DNA from: an uncultured Lysobacteraceae bacterium
GTDB taxonomy: Bacteria > Pseudomonadota > Gammaproteobacteria > Xanthomonadales > Xanthomonadaceae
Reading direction: 5' to 3'
Length of the DNA stretch: 16,004 nt
NCBI GenBank assembly: GCA_946480825.1
Contig: CAMLLG010000080.1
Coordinates: 1 to 16,004 of the forward strand
The notes below the pieces were generated by a model. That model worked only from the letters and a program-made list of their open reading frames with translations, was not told the origin of the DNA and ran no database searches. Below, piece by piece: positions 8,345 to 15,222 of the stretch (position 1 is its first letter; each line of letters begins with the position of its first letter). Position numbers and translations under genes: made by a program.

Positions 8345-8536
8345 ACCTGCTTCGCCGCCCGGCGATTTCGCCTCCGGTCGTGGACGAAAGGACCGGCATT
8401 TCTTTGCCGCACGTCCCAACAGCGATGGCTTCGGCGGAAAATGCGCCGCATCGTTCCATGGGCATGGGCAATGACGCATGGCCGCCGCCACATCGTCCTG
8501 ACACACTCTGGCGCCCGTCACGCTGAGCCCTTTCCG

Positions 8537-9607
8537 ATGAAGCATCTGTTCGCACCGCTGCAGGCCGGCGATCTCGCCCTGCCGAACCGCATCCTGATGG
8601 CGCCGCTCACGCGCTGCCGCGCCGAAGACGACCATGTGCCCGGCGCGCTGATCGCGGAGTACTACGCCCAGCGCGCCGGCGCCGGCCTGATCATCGCGGA
8701 GGCGACGATGGCGATGGCCGGCAATTCCGCGTTCTGGCGCGAACCGGGCATCCACAGCGAAGCCCAGGTGGCCGGCTGGAAACGCGCGACCGATGCCGTG
8801 CACGCCGCCGGCGGCCGCATCGTGCTGCAACTGTGGCACGGCGGACGCGCCTGCCACCCCGACCTCAACGACGACGCGCAGCCGGTCGCGCCGAGCGCGA
8901 TCGCCATCACCGACGATCAGGTCTACACGCCGAAGGGCAAGGTTGATTACGTCGTGCCGCGCGCCCTCGCCGACGAGGAACTGCCCGGCATCGTCGCCGG
9001 ATTCGCGCAGGCCGCGCGCAACGCGAAGGCCGCGGGCTTCGACGGCGTGGAAGTGCACGGCGCGAACGGATATCTGCTCGACGAATTCCTGCGCGACGGC
9101 AGCAACCTGCGCAGCGGCCCGTACGGCGGCCCGATCGAACATCGCGCGCGGCTGATGCTCGAAGTCCTCGATGCGGTGTGCGGCGTATGGGGCAGCGGTC
9201 GCGTCGGCCTGCGCGTATCGCCGCTGAACAGCTACAACGCCATGCGCGACAGTGATCCGATCGGCCTGGTGCGCTGGCTCGGTACGCGTCTCAACGACTA
9301 CGACCTCGCCTACTGGCACGTGATGCGCGCGGACTTCCTCGGCCGGCAGCACGGCGACGTGATGACGCCGGCGCGCGAGGCCTACCGCGGCACGCTGATC
9401 GGCAACATGGGTTACAGCGCGGAGGAAGCGGAAGCCGCGATCGCCGACGGCAAGCTCGACGCGGTCGCGTTCGGGGTACCGTTCATCGCGAATCCAGACC
9501 TGCCCGAACGTATCCGCGACGGCGCGCCGCTGGCCGAAGCCGATCGCAGCACGTTCTACACCTGGGATGCGAAGGGTTACACCGACTACCCGCGCTACGC
9601 CGGTTGA
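8537..9607 (+). CDS. Alkene reductase of the Old Yellow Enzyme family (NemA-like)
   Basis: A protein of 356 residues, the usual length for the family. It is a FMN-dependent (beta/alpha)8 barrel that reduces activated C=C bonds (enones, maleimides, nitro-compounds) with NADPH. Visible motifs are MAPLTRCRA with Thr25 near the flavin, AEYYAQRAGAGLIIAEAT, QLWHGGRA (residues 98-105), PRAL, and FDGVEVHGANGYLLDEFL with His174, Asn177 and Tyr179 as the substrate-binding pair and proton donor. Next come NLRSGPYGG, RVGLRVSP, DAVAFGVPFIANPDL and the C-terminal GYTDYP. The His/Asn pair is as in yeast OYE1; E. coli NemA and PETN reductase have His/His. The ATG at 8537 begins the conserved N-terminus and has no clear Shine-Dalgarno. 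It stands alone and is convergent with the next gene. Substrate in vivo is unknown; detoxification of electrophiles is the usual guess. Confidence 0.95.
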   Translation: MKHLFAPLQAGDLALPNRILMAPLTRCRAEDDHVPGALIAEYYAQRAGAGLIIAEATMAMAGNSAFWREPGIHSEAQVAGWKRATDAVHAAGGRIVLQLWHGGRACHPDLNDDAQPVAPSAIAITDDQVYTPKGKVDYVVPRALADEELPGIVAGFAQAARNAKAAGFDGVEVHGANGYLLDEFLRDGSNLRSGPYGGPIEHRARLMLEVLDAVCGVWGSGRVGLRVSPLNSYNAMRDSDPIGLVRWLGTRLNDYDLAYWHVMRADFLGRQHGDVMTPAREAYRGTLIGNMGYSAEEAEAAIADGKLDAVAFGVPFIANPDLPERIRDGAPLAEADRSTFYTWDAKGYTDYPRYAG

Positions 9608-9627
9608 GATCCACACGGTTGAAGCTC

Positions 9628-9662
9628 GCGACGACGGCCCGCACAGTGCGAGCCGTCGTCGC
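9628..9662 (+). terminator. Hairpin after the alkene reductase, probable terminator
   Basis: Eleven-base perfect arms GCGACGACGGC and GCCGTCGTCGC flank a 13-nt loop that itself contains a small stem (CGCAC-A-GTGCG). It starts 20 nt after the reductase stop. The T-run is short (TT), so termination strength is doubtful. It could also act on transcripts from the convergent gene. Confidence 0.55.
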
Positions 9663-9669
9663 TTGCAAC

Positions 9670-9744
9670 CGGTAGAGCGGCCTTCAGGCCGCTGCTCTTC
9701 CCGGGCCGCGAACACGGCATGGCGGCCTGCAGGCCGTTTTACCG
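9670..9744. repeat. REPIN-like pair of inverted REP elements
   Basis: Two 23-bp units face each other: 9670-9692 on the plus strand and 9722-9744 on the minus strand. Aligned in the same orientation they match at 20 of 23 bases, sharing the CGGTA head and a GGCCT-NC-AGGCC hairpin core. The spacer is 29 nt. Each unit has the palindromic core plus conserved 5' head typical of REP elements. Such doublets sit in gaps between convergent genes, as here. They are usually moved by RAYT transposases encoded elsewhere. Confidence 0.7.
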
Positions 9745-9809
9745 ACCCATTGCGACGCCGATGACATTTCGAACGGGCGCTCGATCGGCGCCACCGCAAC
9801 CTTCGCGCT

Positions 9810-11870
9810 TCAATTCCGCATCCAGCGCACGTCCGAGAGGCACCAAGACAGACTGCCGCTGGTCTTGTAGGTCCAGTTGTAACGGCGCGGCGGCGTGTTG
9901 CGATACGCGGTGAAGCCGCTGGCCGGCGCGGTCGGCCGCGTCCACTCGTTGTTCTCGTAGTCGTAAGTGCGATACAGCTCGTTCGCGGCCTGTCGCAGGG
10001 TGTCGTCCTGTTGGCCGGTGAGCTTGCTGAAGTAATACGCCCAGGCCATCGCGCCCGCCACCGACAGCGCATGTTCGGGGCCGACGCCGTCGGCGGCGTA
10101 GGTGGAACCATCGACCAGGGTCACATAATCGACCAGACGCAGCGTCTCCGGCACATCGGTGCGATACGTCCGCTGCGCCGGCGTATACGCCTTGCCGCCG
10201 AACTTCAGCGCATTGCCGGTGCGGCGGATGAACTGGGCGATCTCCGCGTTGTCGGTGAGGACATACGCGCGCACCATCGCATCGACCACGAACGGCGTCT
10301 GCCAGAAGCTCACCAGCAGGCTGCCGCTGGGGCCGTTGCCTTCCTGGCTGCCGTACTTCCACAGCCCGCCGTCGACGCGGTTCGCCGGCAGCGCGCCGCC
10401 GGCGCCGTTCTGGTGCCAGATCAGATTGGTCGTGAGCGTGAGCAGCCGTTCGCGATAGGTCTGCGATGCGCCGGTCTTGTAGGGCACGTCGCCGAACAGT
10501 TCGTAGCCCACGATCAGGCCCATGAGTTTGATGCCCATGTGACGTTCGGTATAACTGCCCGTCGGCGACCAGCGGTCGGGTTCGTCGTTGGCGTCCTGCT
10601 GCGCCTTCGCCGCGAGTTTCGCGCCATCCTTCGACAGATCGTCGCCGGTGGTCCAGTGGGTGTAGGCGAGTCCTTCGGAGTAGCTGTACATCGCGCCGTT
10701 GGCGCCGATGTAGGCCGCGGGATTCGGGTTCTTCAACCGGAAGGTACCGACCGCGACATCCGGCGTGGTGCCCTGCGGATAAAGATTGACCCGGTAATAC
10801 TCGGACGCGCGCACCGACTCGCGCAGCGCCTTGAAGAAACCGCTGCGGAAATAAAGGCCGTAGAACGCGGACACACGATCGTAGAGCCAGGGTTCGCCTT
10901 CGGCACTCTTGTACGGTATCTGGTTGGCGGTGGTGACCCGCGGATCGTCCTCGTTGATATGGGCGTAGAAGAAATTCTTCGCGCCGTACATCTGTTCGTT
11001 GTATTCGGGGTAGTGCTCGGTCGCGTCCATCACCGCGGGGTCGTCGCGGGTGGCCGCGATGTTCGGCGCGAACGGCCGCATCGGCCCGAGCTTGAGCAGG
11101 CCCTTGCTCAGCGTGGCGGACGGCAGCACCGCATACACCTTCGGCTCGGACACGCCATCGCCCGCGACGAAACTGCCGGTGGTGACCGGCTGCCAACCGT
11201 TGCGCGGATTCTCCAGCGATGCCACCGACTGCGCGCGGTTGGTATAGCCCCACTCGATGCGGATGCCTTCGGAATTCGGATAGTTCGCGGCGAAGGTGTA
11301 GCGGATCTGTACCCGCGCGACCCGCACCGAGGTGTTGTCGAGCGCGGCGTTGCCGGCGTGACGCCACGGCGTGAGTTGTTCGACGAAGGCCGGAATCTCG
11401 ACGCCGCGGGCATCGAGTACGCGCAACGTCGAGAGCCCCGCTGCGGTGATCGAACCGCGTGGGAACGGCACGCCGAAGGTCACCAGTTGGGCGGCGCCGG
11501 CCGGCACGCCTTCCACCGGATGCAGCCGCACGTCGACGATGCCGAAGCGCTCGGCGTCCGCCATCAGCGGTTTGAACAGGCGCGGACTGACGGTGCCGCC
11601 GACCGCGGTCGCGGTGAGCGGCGGTCGCGGCGACGCCGCGGTCGTGCCGGATGGCCGCTGCGACGCGCCGCGCGGCCCCGCATGCAGCACTTCGTTGTGG
11701 ACGCGACGCTTGGCCGCATCGCCCGCGACGCGCACCTGGGCATGGCCGGCGTCGCAGGCGTTCAGCGCGAACGCCAGCGCGAAGAGAGACAGCAGACGAA
11801 CGGGGCGCAGACGCGGTGCGGACAGGGACAAGGCGCGTCGGACCGGAGCGGGCAGCGGGGCACTGGGCAT
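9810..11870 (-). CDS. Exported protein with RIFT-barrel-like N-terminal domain, function unknown
   Basis: A protein of 686 residues. It has an export signal with a hydrophobic core at about residues 24-36, then ALNAC, a possible lipobox with Cys39 (Asn at -2 is unusual). If it is not a lipoprotein, cleavage after GHA at residue 44 would fit. Residues 46-105 are a low-complexity linker. About residues 110-225 (LVTFGVPFPRGSI, LRVLDARGVEIPAFVEQLTPW) resemble the N-terminal RIFT-barrel domain of PcRGLX/YetA-type exo-rhamnogalacturonan lyases. The remainder is rich in Tyr and Trp and looks helical (FYGLYFRSGFFKALRE, GLAYTHWTTGDD, TERHMGIKLMGLIVGYELFG, FWQTPFVVDAMVRAYVLT), like an alpha/alpha toroid of glycan-active enzymes. 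No catalytic residues can be assigned. The ATG at 11870 is chosen for AGGTGA 5 nt upstream and because it starts just before the signal; an extension to 12047 is rejected. It is a single gene, convergent with the reductase. Polysaccharide degradation or binding is an inference from fold resemblance. Confidence 0.8.
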   Translation of the reverse strand: MPSAPLPAPVRRALSLSAPRLRPVRLLSLFALAFALNACDAGHAQVRVAGDAAKRRVHNEVLHAGPRGASQRPSGTTAASPRPPLTATAVGGTVSPRLFKPLMADAERFGIVDVRLHPVEGVPAGAAQLVTFGVPFPRGSITAAGLSTLRVLDARGVEIPAFVEQLTPWRHAGNAALDNTSVRVARVQIRYTFAANYPNSEGIRIEWGYTNRAQSVASLENPRNGWQPVTTGSFVAGDGVSEPKVYAVLPSATLSKGLLKLGPMRPFAPNIAATRDDPAVMDATEHYPEYNEQMYGAKNFFYAHINEDDPRVTTANQIPYKSAEGEPWLYDRVSAFYGLYFRSGFFKALRESVRASEYYRVNLYPQGTTPDVAVGTFRLKNPNPAAYIGANGAMYSYSEGLAYTHWTTGDDLSKDGAKLAAKAQQDANDEPDRWSPTGSYTERHMGIKLMGLIVGYELFGDVPYKTGASQTYRERLLTLTTNLIWHQNGAGGALPANRVDGGLWKYGSQEGNGPSGSLLVSFWQTPFVVDAMVRAYVLTDNAEIAQFIRRTGNALKFGGKAYTPAQRTYRTDVPETLRLVDYVTLVDGSTYAADGVGPEHALSVAGAMAWAYYFSKLTGQQDDTLRQAANELYRTYDYENNEWTRPTAPASGFTAYRNTPPRRYNWTYKTSGSLSWCLSDVRWMRN

Positions 11871-11887
11871 GCGGATCACCTGCAACG

Positions 11888-11923
11888 CGATGCGCGGAGG
11901 ACACGCATCGGCGGAAACGCCGA
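11888..11923 (-). promoter_or_regulatory. Two overlapping hairpins in the leader of the exported-protein gene
   Basis: One stem pairs CGATGCG (11888-11894) with CGCATCG (11904-11910). The second pairs TCGGCG (11908-11913) with CGCCGA (11918-11923) over a 4-nt loop. They share bases 11908-11910, so both cannot form fully. They lie 7 nt or more from the AGGTGA ribosome-binding site (11881 to 11876). No known riboswitch is recognised. Confidence 0.3.
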
Positions 11924-12029
11924 CGGGGGAATGTCCCGGAGCCGTCGGCGGGCGGCTCGCGGGGCCTCCGCGACCCGCAGCGGGGTCGTCGAAGGCGATG
12001 CACCGTATTCGCAGCGCCCGCGAATGAAC

Positions 12030-12045
12030 TGTGACCGCGATCATC
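12030..12045. promoter_or_regulatory. CRP/Clp-like binding site upstream of the exported-protein gene
   Basis: TGTGA-CCGCGA-TCATC matches the CRP/Clp pattern TGTGA-N6-TCACA at 8 of 10 core positions, with one perfect half. It is 160 nt upstream of the start codon. The 9-mer TGTGACCGC recurs inverted at 12086-12094. Clp, the CRP homologue of Xanthomonas and Lysobacter, uses this consensus and controls extracellular enzymes, which fits the downstream gene. Confidence 0.4.
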
Positions 12046-12189
12046 AATATCAGCTCGACCCGCGATTTGCATGCTTTTTTGGGCAGCGGTCACACGTCCG
12101 GCGTCATCCGGGCACATCTCGATGTGTCGCAGCGCACATGGCGAAGGAGACCTTCCGCCGATCGCGCGCGGTGGCGGCGTTCCGACCGC

Positions 12190-12660
12190 TCAGGCCCGGT
12201 GATAGGGGTGGTTGGCCAGCAGCGCCGCCGCCCGATACAACTGCTCGGCCAGCACCAACCGCACCAGCATGTGCGGCAACGTCAGCGGCCCGAGCGACCA
12301 GCGCTCGTCGGCGCGGGCCAGCACCTCGGGGGCATGTCCTTCGGGGCCGCCGATCAGGAACGCCAGATCGCGGCCGCCGCCGCGCCAGTGCTCCAGCCGC
12401 TGCGCGAGGTCTTCGGAGCTGTGCATTTTCCCGCGGCCGTCGAGGGCGACGATGTGCACCGATTTCGGCAGGGCGGCGAGCACGCGCGCGCCCTCGTCGG
12501 CGGTCGCGCGCGCGGCGTCGCGACCCTTGCCGCGCAGCCCGGGTTCGATTTCGATCAGATCCAGCGGCAGCCAGAACGACAGCCGCTTGCGGTATTCGGC
12601 GAAACCCTCCGCGACCCAGGCGGGCGCGCGTTCGCCGACGGCGATCAGACGGGCTTTCAC
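12190..12660 (-). CDS. rlmH: 23S rRNA (pseudouridine1915-N3)-methyltransferase RlmH
   Basis: A protein of 156 residues (E. coli 155). RlmH is a SPOUT-class homodimer that methylates pseudouridine 1915 in helix 69 of 23S rRNA using SAM, acting on the assembled 70S ribosome. The N-terminus MKARLIAVGERAPAWVAEGF, the SAM-knot segment FLIGGPEGHAPEV (about residues 101-113) and the C-terminal LTLPHMLVRLVLAEQLYRA ending in NHPYHRA match the family. The start is GTG at 12660, which fits the conserved N-terminus. It is the last gene of the leuS operon, 10 nt after the ybjQ-like gene, and follows rsfS and nadD as in E. coli apart from that insertion. Confidence 0.96.
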   Translation of the reverse strand: MKARLIAVGERAPAWVAEGFAEYRKRLSFWLPLDLIEIEPGLRGKGRDAARATADEGARVLAALPKSVHIVALDGRGKMHSSEDLAQRLEHWRGGGRDLAFLIGGPEGHAPEVLARADERWSLGPLTLPHMLVRLVLAEQLYRAAALLANHPYHRA

Positions 12661-12670
12661 GCCGCGGGCA

Positions 12671-13006
12671 TCAGGGGGCCGGTTCGCTCACGCGCACGGC
12701 GGTGCCGTAGCACAGGACTTCGGTGATGCCGGCCATCACCTCGGTGGCGTCGTAGCGCACGCCGATGATGGCGTTCGCGCCCAGCCGGTCGGCTTCCCGG
12801 CACATCTGGTCGAACGCGTCGCGACGCGCCTGCTCGCACAATTCCCGATACAGCGAGATGTCGCCGCCGAAGAGCGACTGGATACCGGCGAAGAAATTGC
12901 CCACCACCGAGCGCGAACGCACGGTGAGACCGCGGACGATGCCGAAGTTCCTCAGCACCGGCTGACCCGGCAGTTCGAACGCGGTGGTGACCTGCGTGCG
13001 CTGCAC
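12671..13006 (-). CDS. YbjQ-family (UPF0145) heavy-metal-binding-domain-like protein
   Basis: A protein of 111 residues from a GTG start, near the 107 of E. coli YbjQ. It has the family pattern: NFGIVRGLTVRSRSVVGNFFAGIQSLFGG, then YRELCEQARRDAFDQMCREADRLGANAIIGVRYD, and a final strand ending CYGTAVRV. The family forms small oligomeric beta-sandwich proteins with no proven function; 'heavy-metal binding' is a database label. The chosen GTG lies 2 nt after the rsfS stop (TGACCGTG) and gives the conserved N-terminus. No strong Shine-Dalgarno is visible, so it may depend on coupling to rsfS translation. A longer frame back to 13129 runs inside rsfS with unconserved Arg-rich sequence and is rejected. 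Confidence 0.88.
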   Translation of the reverse strand: MQRTQVTTAFELPGQPVLRNFGIVRGLTVRSRSVVGNFFAGIQSLFGGDISLYRELCEQARRDAFDQMCREADRLGANAIIGVRYDATEVMAGITEVLCYGTAVRVSEPAP

Positions 13007-13008
13007 GG

Positions 13009-13410
13009 TCAGTCCATGGCATCCGGCGGCTGGTCGCCTACCGTCCACAACCGCTCCAGCGCGTAGAACTCGCGCACGCGCGGCAGCATGACGTGGACGA
13101 CGACATCGCCGAGATCGGCGAGCACCCATTCGGCTTCGCGCTCGCCCTCGACGCCGAGCGGCATCACGTCGAGCGCCTTGACCATGCGCACGACTTCATC
13201 GGCGATCGACTTGACGTGACGGGTGGACGTGCCGGACGCGATCACGAGGTAATCGCAGACGCTGGTCTTGCCGCGGACATCGATCTCGACCACATCCTTG
13301 GCCTTGAGGTTCTCCACCGCGGCGTGGACCTGCTTCAGCAGGGCCTGGGCGGACGGCGGCGGTTTGGGCAGCACGGTCTTGATCACGTGCGCATTGTTGG
13401 AACTGGACAA
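13009..13410 (-). CDS. rsfS: Ribosomal silencing factor RsfS
   Basis: A protein of 133 residues. RsfS binds uL14 of the 50S subunit and blocks subunit joining when nutrients are scarce. Visible motifs are KDVVEIDVRGKTSVCDYLVIASGTSTRHVKSIAD and DLGDVVVHVMLPRVREFYALERLW, typical of the family. The start is TTG at 13410, supported by GAGGA 6 nt upstream. An internal GTG eight codons later is the alternative and would lose the SSSNNAH tail. It lies 27 nt after nadD, as expected for the nadD-rsfS pair, and 2 nt before the ybjQ-like gene. Confidence 0.95.
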   Translation of the reverse strand: MSSSNNAHVIKTVLPKPPPSAQALLKQVHAAVENLKAKDVVEIDVRGKTSVCDYLVIASGTSTRHVKSIADEVVRMVKALDVMPLGVEGEREAEWVLADLGDVVVHVMLPRVREFYALERLWTVGDQPPDAMD

Positions 13411-13437
13411 GAGCGGTCCTCGCGTGGAATGGCCGGA

Positions 13438-14136
13438 TTATACGCCCGGGGAGCCGGGCGGCCGGAAAGCGGCCGCCGGCGAACCGGCGCCGTAGAGCCC
13501 GTGGGCGACGATGTATTTCGCCACCGGCAGCGGCAGCAGGTGGTGCCAGGTCTCGCCGGCGGCGATCCGGCGCCGGATCTGGGTGGCCGACTCCTGCTGC
13601 AGCGGCTGGCGCAGACGCAGCAGCTTGCCACCGGGCGCCTCGCGCAGGACGGCGGCGTTCAGGGTCCAGCGCCCGGCGACCAGCCGCGCCACCGGCGGCG
13701 GCAGATGTTCGTCCAGCGCGCTGCCGGGACGTTCGGCGACGACCCAGTGGGCGCCGGCCAGCAGCGCCTCGGGCTCCTTCCAGGTCGCGAAACCGTGCAG
13801 GCTGTCGGCGCCGATCAGGAACGCGATCGGTGCCTGTTCGCCATGCTTCGCGCGCAGTTCGCGCAGGGTGTCGATGGTGTAGCTCGGCGTGCCCGCGGTC
13901 GCGGCGCGTTCCAGCTCGCGCCGGTCCACGCGCAGTCCGGCCTGGCCTTCGATGGCGAGATCCAGCATCGCCGCACGGTGTTCGGCGCTGGCGCCGGGGA
14001 TGTCGCGATGCGGCGGGTCCGCGGCCGGCATCAGCCAGATCGTGGTGCCCAGAGCATCGCGCGCGGCGCGCGCGATGGCCAGGTGGCCGTTGTGCACCGG
14101 GTCGAAGGTGCCGCCGTAGAAGGCGCGCAGCAGCAT
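13438..14136 (-). CDS. nadD: Nicotinate-nucleotide adenylyltransferase NadD
   Basis: A protein of 232 residues. NadD joins nicotinate mononucleotide and ATP to deamido-NAD, the central step of NAD synthesis, in the cytoplasm. The nucleotidyltransferase signature GGTFDPVHNGHL is at residues 8-19, FLIGADSLHGFATWKE is the NadD substrate loop, and ESATQIRRRIAAG is the C-terminal ISSTxIR-type motif. KYIVAHGLYG is the usual end, followed by about 15 extra Pro/Ala-rich residues. The ATG at 14136 starts 5 nt after the holA stop. The order holA-nadD-rsfS matches the E. coli operon. Confidence 0.96.
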   Translation of the reverse strand: MLLRAFYGGTFDPVHNGHLAIARAARDALGTTIWLMPAADPPHRDIPGASAEHRAAMLDLAIEGQAGLRVDRRELERAATAGTPSYTIDTLRELRAKHGEQAPIAFLIGADSLHGFATWKEPEALLAGAHWVVAERPGSALDEHLPPPVARLVAGRWTLNAAVLREAPGGKLLRLRQPLQQESATQIRRRIAAGETWHHLLPLPVAKYIVAHGLYGAGSPAAAFRPPGSPGV

Positions 14137-14141
14137 CGGCG

Positions 14142-15200
14142 TCAGCTCCCGGTGCGCCGGGTCAGCAACTGCGCGCCCCGCGATTCGGCCATCGCCAGCA
14201 GCAGGCGTTCCAGCGCCAGCCAGGCGTCGGCCGGCTCCTCGCCGATGCGCGGGCGGCCCTTGGCGATGCGGTCGACGCGGCCGGCCTCGACGACCAGCCG
14301 TTCCCAGCGCGCGGCGTCGTGGCGCTGCAGCGCACGGCGATAGACCGCCTGCTTCGAATCCCAGACCCGCTGCGCCTTGAATTCGGCGGCCAGATTGCCG
14401 CCCTTGGCGTTGACCCGGGCCAGTGCGGCGACCCGCTGCAATTCCATCACCAGCATGCCCATCAGCGCCGGCACCGCTTCGCCCTCGGCGCGCAGACCGT
14501 GCAGCATGCGCAGCGCCTGCGCAGCCTGGCCGTTGAGCGCGGCGTCGAGCAGCCGGAACACGTCGAAACGCGCGGCGTCGGCGACGTAGGACTCCATCCG
14601 CGCCAGATCGATCGGCTGGCCGTCGCTCAGCAGCACCAGTTTGTCGATTTCCTGTGCGGCCGCGAGCAGATTGCCTTCGATTCGTTCCACCAGCCGCTCG
14701 ACCGCATCGCGATCGACGCGCAGACCGCGCGCGCGCAGGCGACGCTCCACCCAGTCCGTGAGTTCATGGGGCTTGAGCGCCCAGGCGATGGCGTGGTGGC
14801 CGACCCGAGCGATGGCCTCGCTCCATTTGCCGCCGTGCTGGCGACTCCAGTCGTCGCCGGTGATCAGCAGCACCACATCCTGCGGCGCCTGCGCGCAGAA
14901 ATCGGAGATGACTTCCGCGCCGTCCTTGCCGGGCTTGGCCGACGGCAACCGCACTTCGACCAGCCGGCGCGAGGCGAACAGGCTCATCGCGCCGAAGCTT
15001 TGGGTCAGCTGGTTCCAGTCGAAGTCGCGGCCATCGGCATCGAACACTTCGCGCTCGGCGATGCCTTCGGCGCGGGCGCGGGCACGCACGGCATCGGCGG
15101 CTTCCAGCACCCGCAATGGTTCGGGGCCGGAAATCAGGTACACCGGGCGCAGCGGCTCGTTGTCGAGCTGCGCGATGAGGCGTTCCGGGGTGAGTTCCAT
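14142..15200 (-). CDS. holA: DNA polymerase III delta subunit HolA
   Basis: A protein of 352 residues (E. coli 343). Delta is the clamp-loader subunit that opens the beta sliding clamp. The AAA+-like N-terminus has PVYLISGPEPLRVLEAADAVR, then SFGAMSLFASRRLVEVRLP (about residues 68-86), the region holding the clamp-contact hydrophobics (here SLF). EGNLLAAAQEIDKLVLL and VADAARFDVFRLLDAALNG are domain II-III motifs. Delta does not need a Walker A motif, and none is seen. The ATG at 15200 lies 22 nt after lptE, the order of the E. coli leuS-lptE-holA-nadD cluster. Confidence 0.95.
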   Translation of the reverse strand: MELTPERLIAQLDNEPLRPVYLISGPEPLRVLEAADAVRARARAEGIAEREVFDADGRDFDWNQLTQSFGAMSLFASRRLVEVRLPSAKPGKDGAEVISDFCAQAPQDVVLLITGDDWSRQHGGKWSEAIARVGHHAIAWALKPHELTDWVERRLRARGLRVDRDAVERLVERIEGNLLAAAQEIDKLVLLSDGQPIDLARMESYVADAARFDVFRLLDAALNGQAAQALRMLHGLRAEGEAVPALMGMLVMELQRVAALARVNAKGGNLAAEFKAQRVWDSKQAVYRRALQRHDAARWERLVVEAGRVDRIAKGRPRIGEEPADAWLALERLLLAMAESRGAQLLTRRTGS

Positions 15201-15222
15201 CGCGAAGCGGCCGATGCCGCGC

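Larger units (their letters stand above)
8219..8536. other. 318-nt gap between tonB and the alkene reductase
   Basis: No gene is seen here. The gap holds the tonB terminator (8282-8320) and a palindrome (8327-8344). The remainder up to 8536 presumably contains the reductase promoter, but no convincing -35/-10 pair can be picked by eye. An in-frame extension of the reductase back to 8342 is Arg/Trp-rich and unlike the family, so it is not counted as coding. Confidence 0.6.
11871..12189. other. 319-nt gap upstream of the exported protein; leader and control region
   Basis: No gene is seen. On the minus strand it should hold the promoter and leader of the exported-protein gene. It contains two overlapping hairpins near the start codon (11888-11923), a CRP-like site (12030-12045), an AT-rich stretch including T6 at 12075-12080, a second TGTGACCGC half-site in inverted orientation (12086-12094) and a small palindrome CACATC-TC-GATGTG (12113-12126). 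A bulged hairpin at 12140-12159, just past the rlmH stop, lacks a T-tract, so termination of the long operon here is uncertain. Confidence 0.5.

Noticed and set aside
8342..8536. N-terminal extension of the alkene reductase
   Set aside because: The family starts at the ATG at 8537; the extension is Arg/Trp-rich, unconserved, and its start overlaps the palindrome.
7427..10111. Minus-strand frame of 894 codons across tonB and the alkene reductase
   Set aside because: It is antisense to two clearly recognised genes and has a compositionally biased, domain-free translation.
12071..12080. T6 tract considered as a terminator
   Set aside because: No GC-rich stem-loop precedes it on the plus strand, and on the minus strand it is an A-run.
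10011..12710. Plus-strand frame of 899 codons across the exported-protein gene and rlmH
   Set aside because: It is opposite a gene with a signal peptide and ribosome-binding site and opposite rlmH; its sequence is Arg/Ala-rich with no motifs.
13093..14343. Plus-strand frame of 416 codons over rsfS, nadD and holA
   Set aside because: It is a shadow of three conserved minus-strand genes.
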